From: Paragonimus westermani
Taxonomy: Eukaryota > Platyhelminthes > Trematoda > Plagiorchiida > Troglotrematidae
Length of the DNA: 64,000 bases
NCBI GenBank assembly: GCA_008508345.1
Contig: QNGE01001280.1
Coordinates: forward strand, 63,114 to 127,113
Direction: 5' to 3'
Below the pieces are notes generated by a model. The model had not been told where the DNA came from and did no database searches. It was given only the letters and a program-made list of their open reading frames with translations. Numbering within the stretch: position 1 is the first letter of the stretch; the number at the start of each line of letters is the position of its first letter. Below are positions 48,331-60,545 of the stretch, one piece after another. The translations under genes and the position numbers were made by a program.

Positions 48331-48545
48331 TCTTGGTTTTCATACAGATTCAACATCCGTACAAGTGATCGCAGCTGTCGCATTTTCACAAACTTTCCAG
48401 CCAGCCTCTTTCGAAAGGGGGCACTAGACTCGAGTTTCGCTCTAATTAGAGCTCGCCAATAGTGCATATCCTTGCCACGGCCGGCATTTGAACTCCAGCC
48501 ACGATTTTGTGAGGCAACCGTGTTGACCACTGCGCCATGACCATT
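48311..48545 (-). repeat. SINE-A copy, second member of the dimer
   Basis: It continues in the same orientation from the shared tail block through CAAGTGATCGC, a ribozyme remnant at 48421-48465 (perfect stems, but TTGGCGA where CTGATGA should be) and the A-box near 48530. The two ribozyme cut sites are 427 bp apart, close to the 436-bp unit of the 62.9 kb copy. Confidence 0.8.
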
Positions 48546-48589
48546 ACGCTTCAAAAAAGCATGACTAGATTTCTAAGCCTGCCTACGGT

Positions 48590-48660
48590 ATAGATATGCA
48601 CTACTTACTAGCTCTAACAAGAGCGAAACTCGAGTCTAGTACTTCGTTTTGAAAGTGCGT
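48590..48660 (+). repeat. SINE-A ribozyme fragment, inverted
   Basis: GATATGCACTA, then CTTACTA in place of CTGATGA, hairpin GCTCTAACAAGAGC, GAAA, CTCGAGTC, TAGTAC. The stems survive but the core is broken, so it should not cleave. It runs opposite to the dimer on its left. Confidence 0.7.
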
Positions 48661-48855
48661 GGTTGAGAAATTTTAATACTGTGTACCCGCGATCCATTTT
48701 TATTGACGTCTGATTTATACGAAACCCAATTTCCATACTACTAATCGTTTTTATGTCATATTCGAAGCGTGGTGGATAATTAATTGGTGGGCTAGGAAAG
48801 ATCACTAATTCTGGGCTAGGTTCAAGTTCACGGTCAAGTGACACCATGGAGCAAT
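48661..48855 (-). mobile_element. Penelope-like element 3' end fragment
   Basis: TTCAAGTTCACGGTCA near 48820-48835 and the sequence to its left parallel the 3' ends of the minus-strand PLEs at 42894-42935 and 53320-53360. Only the non-coding tail and a few C-terminal codons remain. Confidence 0.45.
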
Positions 48856-51800
48856 TCGGACCAAAAGGAGAAGAGTGTCAACAGATAGGTTGTGAGGAGA
48901 AGACTTTCAGTGGTTTCTACGATGTAACAGCATGATTACATACGGATTTGGATACCGGCAGGTTTTCTAATTGCAGTCAAGAGCTGACTGACCAAAGAAC
49001 CTGTGATTAGCAGGTAAACTTTTGAAAATTTATTATAGATGGATTCAAGGCAAAGTGAGGAACACGTTAATGAGCCAGAAAATGCCATTCCGTTAGCTCA
49101 TAATTTTAGTAATCCATGAATGTCGCTTTTCATCTTGCGATTTCTGGATGATAAAAGGACGTCAAAGAATCATATCTTTGCATAGTCATTTTTGTCACAG
49201 GCACCTAATTCTCTTTCTGTTGTGTTCCACTACAATCCTGGTATCAACCGACTTGAAAACAAAATTCATCTCCCTGTCGCATATGATTCATCTGATTTCC
49301 AGCACGGTGAGTAAAACACGTCTTTCTCACGGCAGCATTTTGCATGCTTCATCTGAGCCAATACAAACGTGAATGTCTTATTGGCATACGTAAGTAGTCA
49401 TGAACGAGGAGCATAAACTGTCTTGTGTAATTTAACAACCTGTCCTGTGGTCAGTGTTTTAAATAATCTGGGCTTCGTATGACTAAAGTGTAATAGTTAG
49501 TACAACACATGGCTTCGCTGGTAAACAGCATAGCGCTGATCGAAAATGACGGTTCGCGCACATAGGCTAAAGGCAGTCCTCAACGTCAAGAAGACCATGA
49601 TCTGAAAGCGACCGTTGAAAACGTGCACCTGCGTTGTTCGAAAGATGTAATCGAAAAAACTGTGTTCGGAGGTGCATCTCCTAACGCAGCATCCGGAGTG
49701 CGTCAAGCAATATCAATCGATCGACCCAGTTTGGATGGTATGGCCTTGTTGGGTGGTCTGGTTTCACACAGCCAATCAGATTGTAGCCGTGTGGTGGAAC
49801 TTCCGTGCGTTATCTGGAATGCGTGAACCCGCGTTCGCTTTCTGATGATCTCGGCAACGTGATTTGTTCGAACGCTCTGACTACCATATGTGACCGTTTC
49901 ACTTAATTCGTTCTGCGTCTCACTGCCATGTACGATCCTCTCATTATGTGTGTTGTTGGCCGTATGATAATCGTTTCACACTATAAAATTAGAGCCCCGT
50001 GGCCCAGTTCTGACTAGTTTTTCCAATAAAAGGTGTTGTTACGCCTCTTGTCTTTCTCGGTTTTAGATCAAAGGTTTGAGCGTGTTTTAGAAAAAAAACG
50101 ATCCAATGGATTGGGTCCTCACTGTTGATTTGCAAGACAGTGGCCAGGTTCGTCGCCGTATTATTTTATGTGCCTTATGATGGATGTCTGACAATAAACA
50201 ACTTCGCAGTCTGCAGCTACAATAGTACAATGTCTTCCTGGATGGGACTGGACTCATTTTAGTCGTCAACAAGTTTATGGTGTCTGGTTCAGGTAGGTTT
50301 CGTTCTTCTGCATCAGAATGGGCCACCTGTTATCAATTAGTTGATTAACCTTCAGGTTTAAATAATTCTCTTTTTGTAGCTGTATACACCAGGAAATCTG
50401 GTAAATCTTCCTAATAGAGCAAAGGCAAACTAGCTTCCAGCTTTGATTCAGATTGGCTTACAAGTTGCAACTCACTCTAACTGCTTGCAATTTGGGCTTA
50501 CCAAGTGGTCAACTTGCCTCACTGTTAATTTGCGATTTTGTGCATTTTCACGTCCGGGAACGATAAATGGTCACAGTGATGTAAATGCTAGGTCGACATA
50601 GATGTATGAGTGGCTGTGGCTTTGACTCCAGAGTCCACTGTAAACTTACTGTAACAGAACGCCTGATCTTCCTGGACATGTGCAAACCCATTCGACTTTC
50701 AGAAGCACGGTCCACCCTTTATATTTCATTGTTTGTATTCTGTATTGCTATAGCAACTTCAGTATTTGACAAGTTTGCCTATTCGACTCAAGTTATGGAG
50801 ACTAACTTCGGGGTAGGGTATAAACAGCTGCTGGATGATGTGCAAAATTGATAAGCATCATCGTGTTAGCACCTCAAACAGGAATTGAAGAATATTATTA
50901 GTGGGGCAGTCAGACTTGGATATCAGGCGGACTGCCACATTAGACACTTTTACTGGTTGTCGAGTTCTGAACAGAAGATGAGCCCAACAGATTCACTGAC
51001 TACTGCTTTTTTGTTATCTAGCCAGTGATGAGTACTATGAAAATTTAGTTTCATGGCTTCCTCACACAACTGAAAGTTACGTTAAATTGCAAGACTCCCT
51101 TGAATTGCATATGAGAAGAGAGTGCTGTGTTCAGCAGCCGAAGGATCTTACATTCTAATACTGTGATGAAGGTATCTGCTAATAGTGGTTCGAAAGTTAA
51201 TCTCACAGCGACTTCCTTCTGACAGTATATTTTCTTATCGCTCTGAAACTAAACAGTCGGCGCGTAAATTTATGACGATCGCTAGAGCGTGACTCCGAAC
51301 AATTCAGAATGTTAACTTTCAGACCAAATATACTCACAGAAATAGCAGAGAGTCTTTACAAGAATCACGTTCGTAAACGGAGGAGTAAACACAGAAGGGA
51401 AATGCTTCACTTTGCGAAATGTGCATACGGACGAAATCGGCAAACTCGAACATCTGTTATAATGAATGCATTATCACGTGTTTTCTCAGAGACTCTAGCG
51501 TATCGGGGGGCCACGGAGTAAACGAGTTTACAGGAAAGCCATTGTGGTCAGTTCACTAACCACCTGAGTCGGTGAACAAGCTGCAATGGTTCATCTGAAC
51601 AAGTTTAAAATGTCTGGATCATATGAGATTTTGGCTTACCAAAGCAAAAAGATTCACAAAATTTCTTGTTTTATTTGGTGAGTGAACCAAAAGACATGCC
51701 GGGATTGGTCCGACAATATTGATTTACTGTTAACACTTGAGTAAGATGGATTCGTTTGGTGTACGAATTTAAAGTTTCCCTCTTCAAATAATTGGTTTAA

Positions 51801-52834
51801 TGCGACCCCGTAAAAGTGGCTCCTGGATGAGAATGTTTTTCTTTTGGGGTTTCTTCTTGGATATTGCTGAGTAAGTATAAGTTGGTCGTAAATGTTTGCT
51901 AGCATAATGAGTCTGAACCGGGACGGTTTCTTGATTGGAGGAGGTTCAGCCAATCAGTGTTCGCGCACAAGCTGTTACAGGTGCATTACGGTCAGACTGG
52001 CACCAGCCAATCACAGACGGTGATTAGCTGCTGTTGAAAGCATATCTGTTCCAAACAGCCCAGCTGCTAGATGCTAGGCCGTGGAACAACACAACCATAA
52101 AGTGGCCAATAAAAACGTGAGAACATCTGTCACCTAACGGCAGTCGTAAGTGCTGTTGCTCCTTTACAAAATGGTGCTATTTTTCAAAAAATTGAGGTCG
52201 CCTATTGTTGCTCAGATTTCTTTTTTGACTTTCCTCAGAGGGGTAGCTCAGTACGCGATAGCTAGCAGGATTCAAAGATTTTATATGAAATTTACTGATC
52301 TGAAGAAACTCAGAATTCCTACGTGCATTTGAATCTGCGTTGAGCGGATTAGAAAACAAAGTGAGTCGGATGACTGTTTCTGTTTCATTGGGATGGGAAT
52401 AGAAAGGATGCAGAACACAAAGTCGGAGGATAATGGATGGGATATAAACTCAAATGTTTCCTACGAATATACTACAATCATACCATCACAAAGAACGCAC
52501 AACAACTGACTAGCTTCATCATTGACAGATCGAGTGCAGTTTCATTCTATTTCACTGATTCTTATGATCATTTTTTCTGGAGACCCGATCCGGTATCCCA
52601 AATATGAGCATCAAGGTTACGCTTGTTGCTCGAGTCTCTGATTCGAGTCCAGCCCAAGTTCAGTTTTTCCACGGTTGATTGTGTTTTAAACGAACATGGC
52701 AGTTTACCGTCCAATTCCATATAACAAGCAACTTAGCCTCGTAGTCAGGTTTTTTGTATCCGCGCTTAAAGACGCTCAACACCACTCATAAATGAATGCA
52801 GCCCCCGCATTTCAGTAAACTTTCATTTAGTCAC
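48856..52834. other. no recognised gene
   Basis: Two stretches carry CCAAT-like plus AATAAA strings (49770-50035 and 51995-52110) and could be decayed LTRs, but they do not match each other convincingly. AAMVHLNKFKM at 51584-51616 is faintly like the end of a gypsy integrase. Nothing here is firm. Confidence 0.3.
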
Positions 52835-53125
52835 TTTAAAACGAAGTAAAAGCTTTGAATTTTGCTCTCTTCACAGCTCGTCATTAATGTGCTTCCTTGC
52901 CATGACCGGGACTAGGACTTTGGTTTCGTTCATGAGAGAGCCAGGTTGAGTGCAAGGCCACTGACGTCACGTTAGACATGGCTGAAGCATCATTTGCAAG
53001 CGTAAAAATATAATCGCTCAAGGGTACTGTCCATATTGCTTGATCGGCTTGATCTGAGACGCAGTGGCTGTCCCGTTGACCCCCATCGATGATCTCGCAA
53101 TCAGGACTTCTTTTCAAGTCAAAAT
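52835..53125 (-). repeat. SINE-A copy, decayed
   Basis: On the minus strand: leader (GGTCAACGGGACAG), a damaged A-box region near 52950, B-box remnant, and a ribozyme remnant near 52868-52900 where GACGAGCTGTG is followed by GAGAGC and AAAA. The ribozyme is inactive by sequence. Confidence 0.6.
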
Positions 53126-53139
53126 AACTGAATGCGTTG

Positions 53140-53865
53140 AGATTTGAAACAATTGGTTCCCTCGAGCAGTTTGAAAAAGCAGTTAGAACACGAAAACCGG
53201 TAGATGCAAACCATTCCTATTGACTCATCAGTACCAAATTCACAATGACATGAATGGGCTTCTTTTATAACAAACGAATAGGAGGGCGAATATTCAATAA
53301 ACGAGTTAGGATAAGTCATTAAGTCCAGGGAAGGGTCAAGTTCACGAACAGTTGTTTCTGAACACAGAGAGCTGGTTTGAGTCAATTAATTGCAACTGCT
53401 TCAGCAAACCGTGAGAATCTCGGGTTAGAATGACGCAACAGGATTCTGAATGCACAAGATGGATCGATAGCGTGACTAGTGGTCTGGACGTGTCTAGCAA
53501 CTGAGGAAACTGGCTGTTTACGCGTTTCAACAACATTGCAATTCTCCGGTAACACGGACTTCTGTACCCATTTTGGTAGATGTTCATTCATTCTGGAGCT
53601 CAAGCATCTCTCGGTTCTGCCTATGTAGCTTTCTCCGCAGTTACATACAAATTGGTAAACACAATGTGAAGTTGCACCGATAGGTTGATCTCCTTTGATT
53701 GAAGGCACTGGTAGCTTCCGAGTCCGAGCGATTACACAGAGTTCAGCTGCACTGAACGTTCGTTTAATTGAATTGTTTAATCGCTGTGTTGTTTGGTGAA
53801 TGGCAAGATCACCCCTGAAAGGCAGCTGTATGTAGACTCTCTTTTTCTCTACAGTAACCACAAAA
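53140..53865 (-). mobile_element. Penelope-like element relic (GIY-YIG and 3' tail)
   Basis: A 159-codon frame (53382-53861) carries KRVYIQLPFRGD, KLPVPSIKGDQP, the GIY-YIG core CVYQFVCNCGESYIGRTER, SSRMNEHLPKWVQK, SHAIDPSCAFRIL and AEAVAIN. A stop follows, then LNLPWT-like codons. This is the cleanest GIY-YIG of the TER/NEHLPK subfamily. The RT part is absent upstream. The 3' tail continues to about 53150 and contains CTGATGAGTC near 53220 (minus strand) without a matching GAAA. Confidence 0.8.
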
Positions 53866-55689
53866 TGTTTCTAGCCTAATAAATGTGGTTTTTAGATAAG
53901 GAACTATTTACTTAAGAAAATCCTGTATATCTTGCTGACAAATTCTTGGTTTGTGACATTGAAGGATTTTGCTAGGATTCTGGTTTACAGTAAACATTTC
54001 AGTTGAATGTCTTAAACTCGATCAGATGGTAATGTACTATTTCTTAAAAATTGGATTTCATCCATGTCGACAAATTTTTTCAAAGGGGCGTTCAATCTAT
54101 TTCTATCAACTTTGACATTGTAATTTCTTCAAACCCTTCAATTATAAACACCTAATTCATGAATGTTCGATTTTGTAAAAATAGCCACAAGCCACAAAAA
54201 AGCACAAATTTGTCTGCAAAATGTGCGGCAAAATGAGTGGTTGAAGCAGTATTTCATAATTCAGTTAGGTTATTACGAGAGTTCGTGTCATGTTTTTACT
54301 AAATTTTGTCCTGCAGTCAAATTAACCCATAATTTTAGTGTTCTGGTACTTTCAAATAAAATACTTTTGGTTGATTGGCTGGAAGAATCGTCGGATTACA
54401 TATAGGAGGTGATACTGTTACATTTTGAAGCACCGAATTATTTCATAATAGCTTTCCGTTTGAGTTGATGGAAAGAACTACATGTTAGCTAGACGACAAG
54501 GAGAGAAAACGTAATATTGACTCAGCTTTCAAACTTACACTGTTGACTAAAACGTATTCACTTCACCTATACTATATTGGTGTCCATGCTTAAGTTTCTG
54601 TTTAGTGAAAGCATCTATTTTGAGTGTACCTACGAGACAGTGTTATCGACGGGTCCACGAGCACTACCCGATAAGATTCAAGAGTGCAATACGGAAGCTA
54701 TTTAATAGCATCATTAGATGAATTCAAAGCATCCCCACAATGTGAACACTGCGTTCTGCTTAATATGCAGGATGATTCTAGCTACACTGGATACCATCGG
54801 AACTCGCCTGAATATCTAACTCAGGCTTGGGAGATAGCTTGGCCTAACTCATTCCTCAGATTTAACAAGAACTATCATTCACAAGAAGTCTTGACTGCTA
54901 TCTAGACTCCAGTTACCTGGCTTCAGTTCACTCTTTCGTCGTTTCCGCTGCTGATTGCTGTTTTTTAAAACTTGATACAAATAGCTGGATAGTGGGTCGC
55001 TGAAACTAAACCTCTTCCCTACAGTATGATTTCCATGGTCCATTTATACCAACCAAAGTTGTGGTCTGTTGAATCGTGAGACTCATTTGCTGTAACTGAT
55101 TGACAGAGTGCCATTCATGATCATTTTGTGCAAGTACATTGCTCTCTCTCAAGCAACTCGCTGTTGTCCAAGTTGTTTATCACATGATAAAAAGGTCTCA
55201 ACTTTTGACTGATCTGACGAAAAACAGCCCCACCTGAAACTCGTAGATCACGTACACGAGCTCGATCAGTTGTTTGTGGATGAGCTTCCGTTCACTAAAA
55301 TTGTGGGCATTTCACATATCCGCTTTGTATGTACTTATTGTGTGATCAACTGTTCAAAATACACTATGTAACAACTTTTTCACAAGGAGACTCTTTCGAG
55401 ACTAGCATCCTGAAGCTTTCAGCTGTCGCAAGTACACTGTTCCAAAATGAAATTATAAGACGAAATAGTTGCGCAAGTTTTGAAGACCTCATTTTGCATT
55501 GGGTTTTTAAAAAATACTTAAGGACAAAGGTAACCTCGTACTGAAACAACACTGAAGGGAAAGTTGTCTCTTTCTAGTGTAAGTACAATGCATCAATCAG
55601 GAAATGTCCGCAGATCACACTACCAGGTGAGAATGCATCTTGTCTTAGGTGACTACATTAAGGAATCAGACTCTCGACAGCTATAGCAG
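53866..55689. other. no recognised gene
   Basis: Chance frames up to 80 codons, with no motif and no shared repeat. Confidence 0.4.
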
Positions 55690-56380
55690 GGAACACATTT
55701 GGGAGAATGTTATGCGTAAGTTGGCAGCATAGCATATACTGTCAATGCGTCTATTCCATATCTACTCCAGTCTCTTGCCTACGATTAAGGAATAAATTGA
55801 CTGGTTCTGCGACTTCTTTGTGTGTATACTCATTCACTCCTACCGGCGGAACTAGTCACGTGGATCGCACGACCAGGCGCTTATCTGAACCTATCCACGA
55901 ACACCATTCAGCCTGGATCAACGGTGAAGTCATCTAGACAATTACGAACGCAACTATGACATATCCTGTTGATTATCACCATACCACCAACCCGAACTCT
56001 TCTTTCCGTCCGATTTACGGAGTCAAGAGCGATCAGCCAAAAGCCGTGAAGTGCTGAGTTTTGACACTGCTGAGGCGATCGGAATCCGATTGAATAACCC
56101 ACCATCGTGCGCACAGAAGCGCTTTGTTCAGGTTTCGCTTTTGCCAAAGCCTACTGTCTCCTATGACCGACCAGACTGCTACAGTTCCAGCCACGACATA
56201 TTTGTGATTAAATCGTATCAAAACATTGTCTTCAAATCTATCGGTGACACGTCTGATCACAACTGAACTTGTCACTAATTTCGTTTCGTCCTGTCAACAG
56301 TGCTTCATATAAACCCAAGGTACTTGGCCTGATGATGAATCACCGAAAGCAAGCTTGTTCTCTACACGTCTTTTTAAAAA
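55690..56380 (+). mobile_element. Penelope-like element relic (GIY-YIG to 3' end)
   Basis: LCVYSFTPTGGTSHVDRTTR and RLSEPIHEHHSAW (55818-55920) are a mutated GIY-YIG core. AEAIGIRLNNPPSCAQKRFV follows near 56070-56130. The 3' tail matches the 33.5 kb element through TTGGCCTGATGATGAATCAC and GCAAGCTTGTTC, ending near 56380. Same RIREH subfamily. Confidence 0.75.
56316..56369 (+). ncRNA. hammerhead-like motif, decayed PLE copy
   Basis: CTGATGA, TGAATCACC, GAAA and GCAAGCTTGTTC follow in the same order as at 36070-36101. Stem I is worse (C-U at the base), so activity is unlikely. Confidence 0.45.
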
Positions 56381-58194
56381 TCTGTTAGTGACTGCAATGC
56401 TTCTGCAGCATAAAACTTTTCTGGTCACAGTATGTGGATTACGTGAATTGCTCATTTTGACTGTTTATGTGAGGCAAAGTTCGGTTACTCAGATTTACTG
56501 GTGGTAGCACAGATTACCAATGACGGTTCCACTGGACGGTTGGTTACCTAATTAGAGTCAATTATTGTGAACCCAAGATAAACGTAGTTCACGGAAGGCC
56601 GGTTTTCGATTCCAACAGCGTCAATACTACTTACTTCGGTGTTCGCAATATATTGGTGTATTTCACACTGCAGCGACAAAATATTCGTTTTTTATTGACT
56701 CGTTGTTGTCGGGTTGGGGGAACGGTTTGCCCCGTCGAGGCATCTCCTGTCTATTCTTAAGCATAAGCATTAATGTTCAACCACCAGTGTTTTCAATGCA
56801 AGTATTATGTCCTTTGCTTCAAGGTAAACTAATATCATCTTCCATTTACTCAATGTCAGTTTAGGGGACTCAGGCGGGCTTCCTGTTCTTGTTATATCAT
56901 AGTCTTCAAAGTCATCCAAACGGATTTATTCACACTAGCATAGTGGCACAGAGATTAAAAACGGATACGTAGAACTGAAGTCATCGTAAGCCTTCTAACA
57001 AAATCTGGTCAGCGGACACTCCGTGTGTACATTTGTGGCGCGGTATTATTTGTCGGAATGGCGTTGCTTGTTCTCCCGGGATTCCATCAATTCTCTCCAC
57101 CACTATGGTCCACTGGTATTTGCTGATCCCATTCAGTTGGAATGTCTATATTAGTGGAAATCCTCGTAAACTGTTGGAATTTCGGCATGTTCTATTTGGT
57201 CCGATTGTGTGTCACTGAAGGTATACAGAGACCACTTGGACCATCCTAAACTGACCCCTGTTGTGACTCCAAAGGATGCTTGGTCTGGGAAGTTGTTCAT
57301 TGTACGAACACAAGCACTAATCTGCATGGTTGACGTGTATTCGTACCCACTGGACAGCACTGCACTGTCATTCGTCCCGGTGACACGTTCCACATAGTGC
57401 ATATACAAGTCTTCAATAGTCACTTCCGGTCCATTATTCCCTGGATTCTGAAAGCATGAATCTTGCTCTGCTACTCATAAACGAGATTGCATGTCATGCA
57501 ACAGTTTACGTAGAGAAGTTCAGAAGTGCTAACGGGATTTCAAAACTTATAAAGGCACTCCGTCTTTAGGCAGTTTCTTGTTCATCATTTAATCGACAGT
57601 GATCTCTACGACACACGAAAGAATAATGTCAGACAAATACAGATTGCAGCTTAGTTAAATAATCTTTACTGATGAAGAAATATACAGGGAGTGATAAAAA
57701 TGGACTCAGCGAAACAAACTGGTAAAACTATGATGTCATCATGCTGAACTACTGGTTCAGAGTTAGCCCGTCATTTAAACGTCGCGTGCTTCGAGCTTAA
57801 GATAAGTGTCATCGCTGAGTTGAAATAATCGTGCCTGTTTGAGGAAAGTATGGTTATGAATTCATTGTTATACACGTTGATCTTTGTTGGCACCAAACGC
57901 TAGAGCTAAACTTTTACTGTGTCTGTCCTGACCATTTTATTGTCGTGAGGAGACGGAAAGGCCGGAGCTGAAAAAATGGAAGTTGCTAGGATACCAACAA
58001 ATGCAGATGAACATAGGAGTTGACGTTAAAATGACACCAGCATACTAAAGATGCTTCTTCAAGAAGTGTTAAGAACTTCACACGTGTGAAGCAAGGGGAA
58101 TAGTGAGCAATTTTCTTATGAGGAGACCAGCATCGAGTATTATTACTAGTGTCAACAGCAACAGAATGAGTTCCATTTGGAAAATAATTACTTA
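56381..58194. other. no recognised gene
   Basis: A minus-strand frame of 90 codons (57151-57423) overlaps plus-strand frames of similar length. None has a recognisable motif. Confidence 0.4.
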
Positions 58195-58335
58195 AGCCCG
58201 CTATCCTCGGAAGTGCTGTGCAACGGACATTAAAAGAACAGCGAAACTCTTGTCTAATGTTTTTGAACGGGCTTTCGGAGAAGTCTATCTATGCAAAAGT
58301 CACGATCACTTTTGAGTAGTGTACAAATCATATTG
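58195..58335 (+). repeat. SINE-A 3' fragment, decayed
   Basis: ACAGCGAAACTCTTGTCTAATG retains the GAAA and stem III side of the ribozyme. GAAGTCTATCTATGC and GATCACTTTTGAGTAG follow in SINE-A order. Confidence 0.55.
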
Positions 58336-58494
58336 AGTCAATCACAAATGCTTTACTGAACACTTTATTAATCATCTCATCAATGTCATTTCACGTGCTT
58401 GGGTGTTACGGAAAAGTGAAATCGGTGGAGTTGAGACACGGACATACCACGAGGACAATCTCCGAAAAGAGAAGTACAGCTTTAAGATATCCGT

Positions 58495-58645
58495 GCCAAA
58501 TTCAGTACGAATGAAGTCGAACGGTTTGGGTGTCGTGTTTTACATGTTATTGATAAAGGAATTGAGAATGACACAACGTTGCGAGCAAGTTATAATACTC
58601 TACGTTTCAACCACCTCGGATGGCCTTTTGTAGGGGTGTCTTAAG
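58495..58645 (+). repeat. second copy of the 5208-5405 repeat (left half)
   Basis: GAATGAAGTCGAACGGTTTG, ACAAGTT-like GCAAGTTATAATACTC and TTTCAACCACCTCGGATGG match 5225-5340 in order and spacing. The right inverted arm is absent here. On the minus strand the GGCCATC/GGTGGTT hairpin is followed by intact GAAA. Confidence 0.6.
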
Positions 58646-59369
58646 TTGATTTCGATCACAAAACTCATGGTTGGAACATAGAGTATTATATCATACTCGG
58701 AAATACAGTTCATTTGATATACTAGCGATTGTTATGTTCAGCCTCTGGGATAAGTAAACTGGCCAGATAATGTGATAGGCAATAGGCTGACTGCAGATGT
58801 CTGCCAACGCTTCATTCAGTGGGCCGCATAATATTAGGGAACGGGCACTACTGTGATGCTTTTGGTCAGCTTGCATTCTTGGATTTAGGCCTACAGAAAA
58901 AACTGCTGTGGTTACTAATGTCGTAGGAAACTTTAAAGTGTCAAGCTGTGCAGCCGCATAGTTGAATTTGCAGTTGTTTACAAACGTACACGAAAAGGTC
59001 GTGAGTTTTGTCTTATTGTAGTCTCCTTTTGATACTGCACTCAATCGATGTATCGAAGCTTTTAGGCGAAGTGGTTATGAGGTTGCAAAGCCAGGATTTT
59101 GTACACTTTTGTCGTGTTCATGTCTTTTTTAAGCCAGTCATTTCCAGTAACAGTTTTAAAACAAAATTCAGTCTATGGCCCTCTGGTTTAGTTTAAACAG
59201 CAATGAGGGTTCGGAGATTTATATTATTTTAGAATTGAACAACACCCATACTGTCTAGCCTATTATTCGTAAAAGGCTGTGGTTGAGCGTTTGGATTTGA
59301 TTATTTGGTTATGTCTATTGTAAAGTTACTGCTGTCGTAGTCAACAAACCAGTCTTACAAGCGCGAGGG
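58646..59369. other. no recognised gene
   Basis: A 117-codon minus-strand frame (58691-59044) has no recognisable motif. Confidence 0.35.
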
Positions 59370-59510
59370 TCAGAGTGCAAACTGTGATCCGGACGAAGAT
59401 ATGTACTACGGATGGGCTTTAATACGAGCGAACCTCGGGTCCAGCGCACCCTTTCGAAAGGCTTAGCTGAATGCAATGGCTGCGATAAAGTGTGAGTGGT
59501 GTGTAGTTTT
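59370..59510 (+). repeat. SINE-A copy, decayed 3' half
   Basis: AAGATATGTACTAC, GGGCTTTAATACGAGCGAAC, CCCTTTCGAAAGGC and GATAAAGTGTGAGTGGTG follow in SINE-A order. The ribozyme core (CGGATGG) is lost. Confidence 0.6.
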
Positions 59511-60344
59511 GAGACGGTCTAGTCATTTGTTAACATATTTAATTGTTACAGACTTTATACCGAGAGGGATATTGCCCTATCCCATATGATGAGCAGAGAG
59601 TCTTATCACACAGATTACACCACTCAGCGGTTTTATTGAGTAAAATACGAGTCGCTTTGTGAATATTTTTAGGTAAAACTGGATTGATTTTTCACTAGAC
59701 ATAAAAAACTCTGACAAAATTGTAAAATTAAAAGGTTCTAAATTTAGCTGGCTTTTTAAACGGCGGTCTGTTACAGATGGAACATCTTCTGATTTTTTCA
59801 AGCAGCGATACACAATCATTTCGACCCTCGCATGTATCGATTTTTGACATCCTCATCTACGAATTAGACCAGTAATATTACACAAAAATTGTTTTCTTTA
59901 TGGGCGGAAAACTTTATATCCAGTCCGAAGAACCAGTGTAATATTTTCGTTTTACCCCATCGATAAGGGTGTTAATTCCGCGGTTAATACGGTCGACTAG
60001 TTTTACAAAAGCTGATACATGCCAACCTATTTATACCTGTTTCGTGTCACATCAGAATGGAAGAGAAGGTGGTCAAGCACAACTGATAGTCAACTAATCG
60101 ATTGCAGCACAGTGTTTACACAACACACGAGAAATCGGGTATAAAACTGCGAATATCAAAGAGTGAATTCAACAGCTTAAAGTTGCACGATGTTTTCCAT
60201 GGTTGATTATATTGCCTTAACAGGTAATTTACTGAGTTTTCCATGAAACCAGACAGCCTGGAGAGGGTAAAGTCCAGAACTTTGCCCCATAAAGAGTAAT
60301 ATTTAAGGTTGATAAAACGAACTGTGGACGAACATCCGTGAGGT
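59511..60344. other. no recognised gene
   Basis: AT-rich, with short frames only. Confidence 0.4.
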
Positions 60345-60545
60345 GGTTCAGTCGTGCCTAACATGAGGTCGACGCTAAGGAGCGTGACCTGCAATCCAGA
60401 CCCCGGGTTGTGACAACGTTTGACACTACTGGCGAGCCCTAACGAGAACGGGACTTAAATGTGGTGCTTCATTTTGCAGCGGAATGATCGAAATATTTGA
60501 GAACGCGGAATCTATTGACAATGTGACTGACGATTAAGCCAACTA
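60345..60545 (+). repeat. SINE-A copy, decayed
   Basis: TGCCTAACATGAGGTCGA (SINE-A leader), a B-box-like AATCCAGACCCC, CACTACTGGCGAGCCC and AACGAGAACGGGACTT (ribozyme remnant), then AATGTGACTGACG. Core bases are lost. Confidence 0.6.

Noticed and set aside
49730..52150. LTR retrotransposon bracketed by two CCAAT/AATAAA-bearing segments with an integrase-like end
   Set aside because: The two segments do not align convincingly, and no RT or integrase core is readable between them.
53200..53240. hammerhead in the 3' tail of the 53 kb PLE (CTGATGAGTC on the minus strand)
   Set aside because: No GAC hairpin partner followed by GAAA is found at the right distance.
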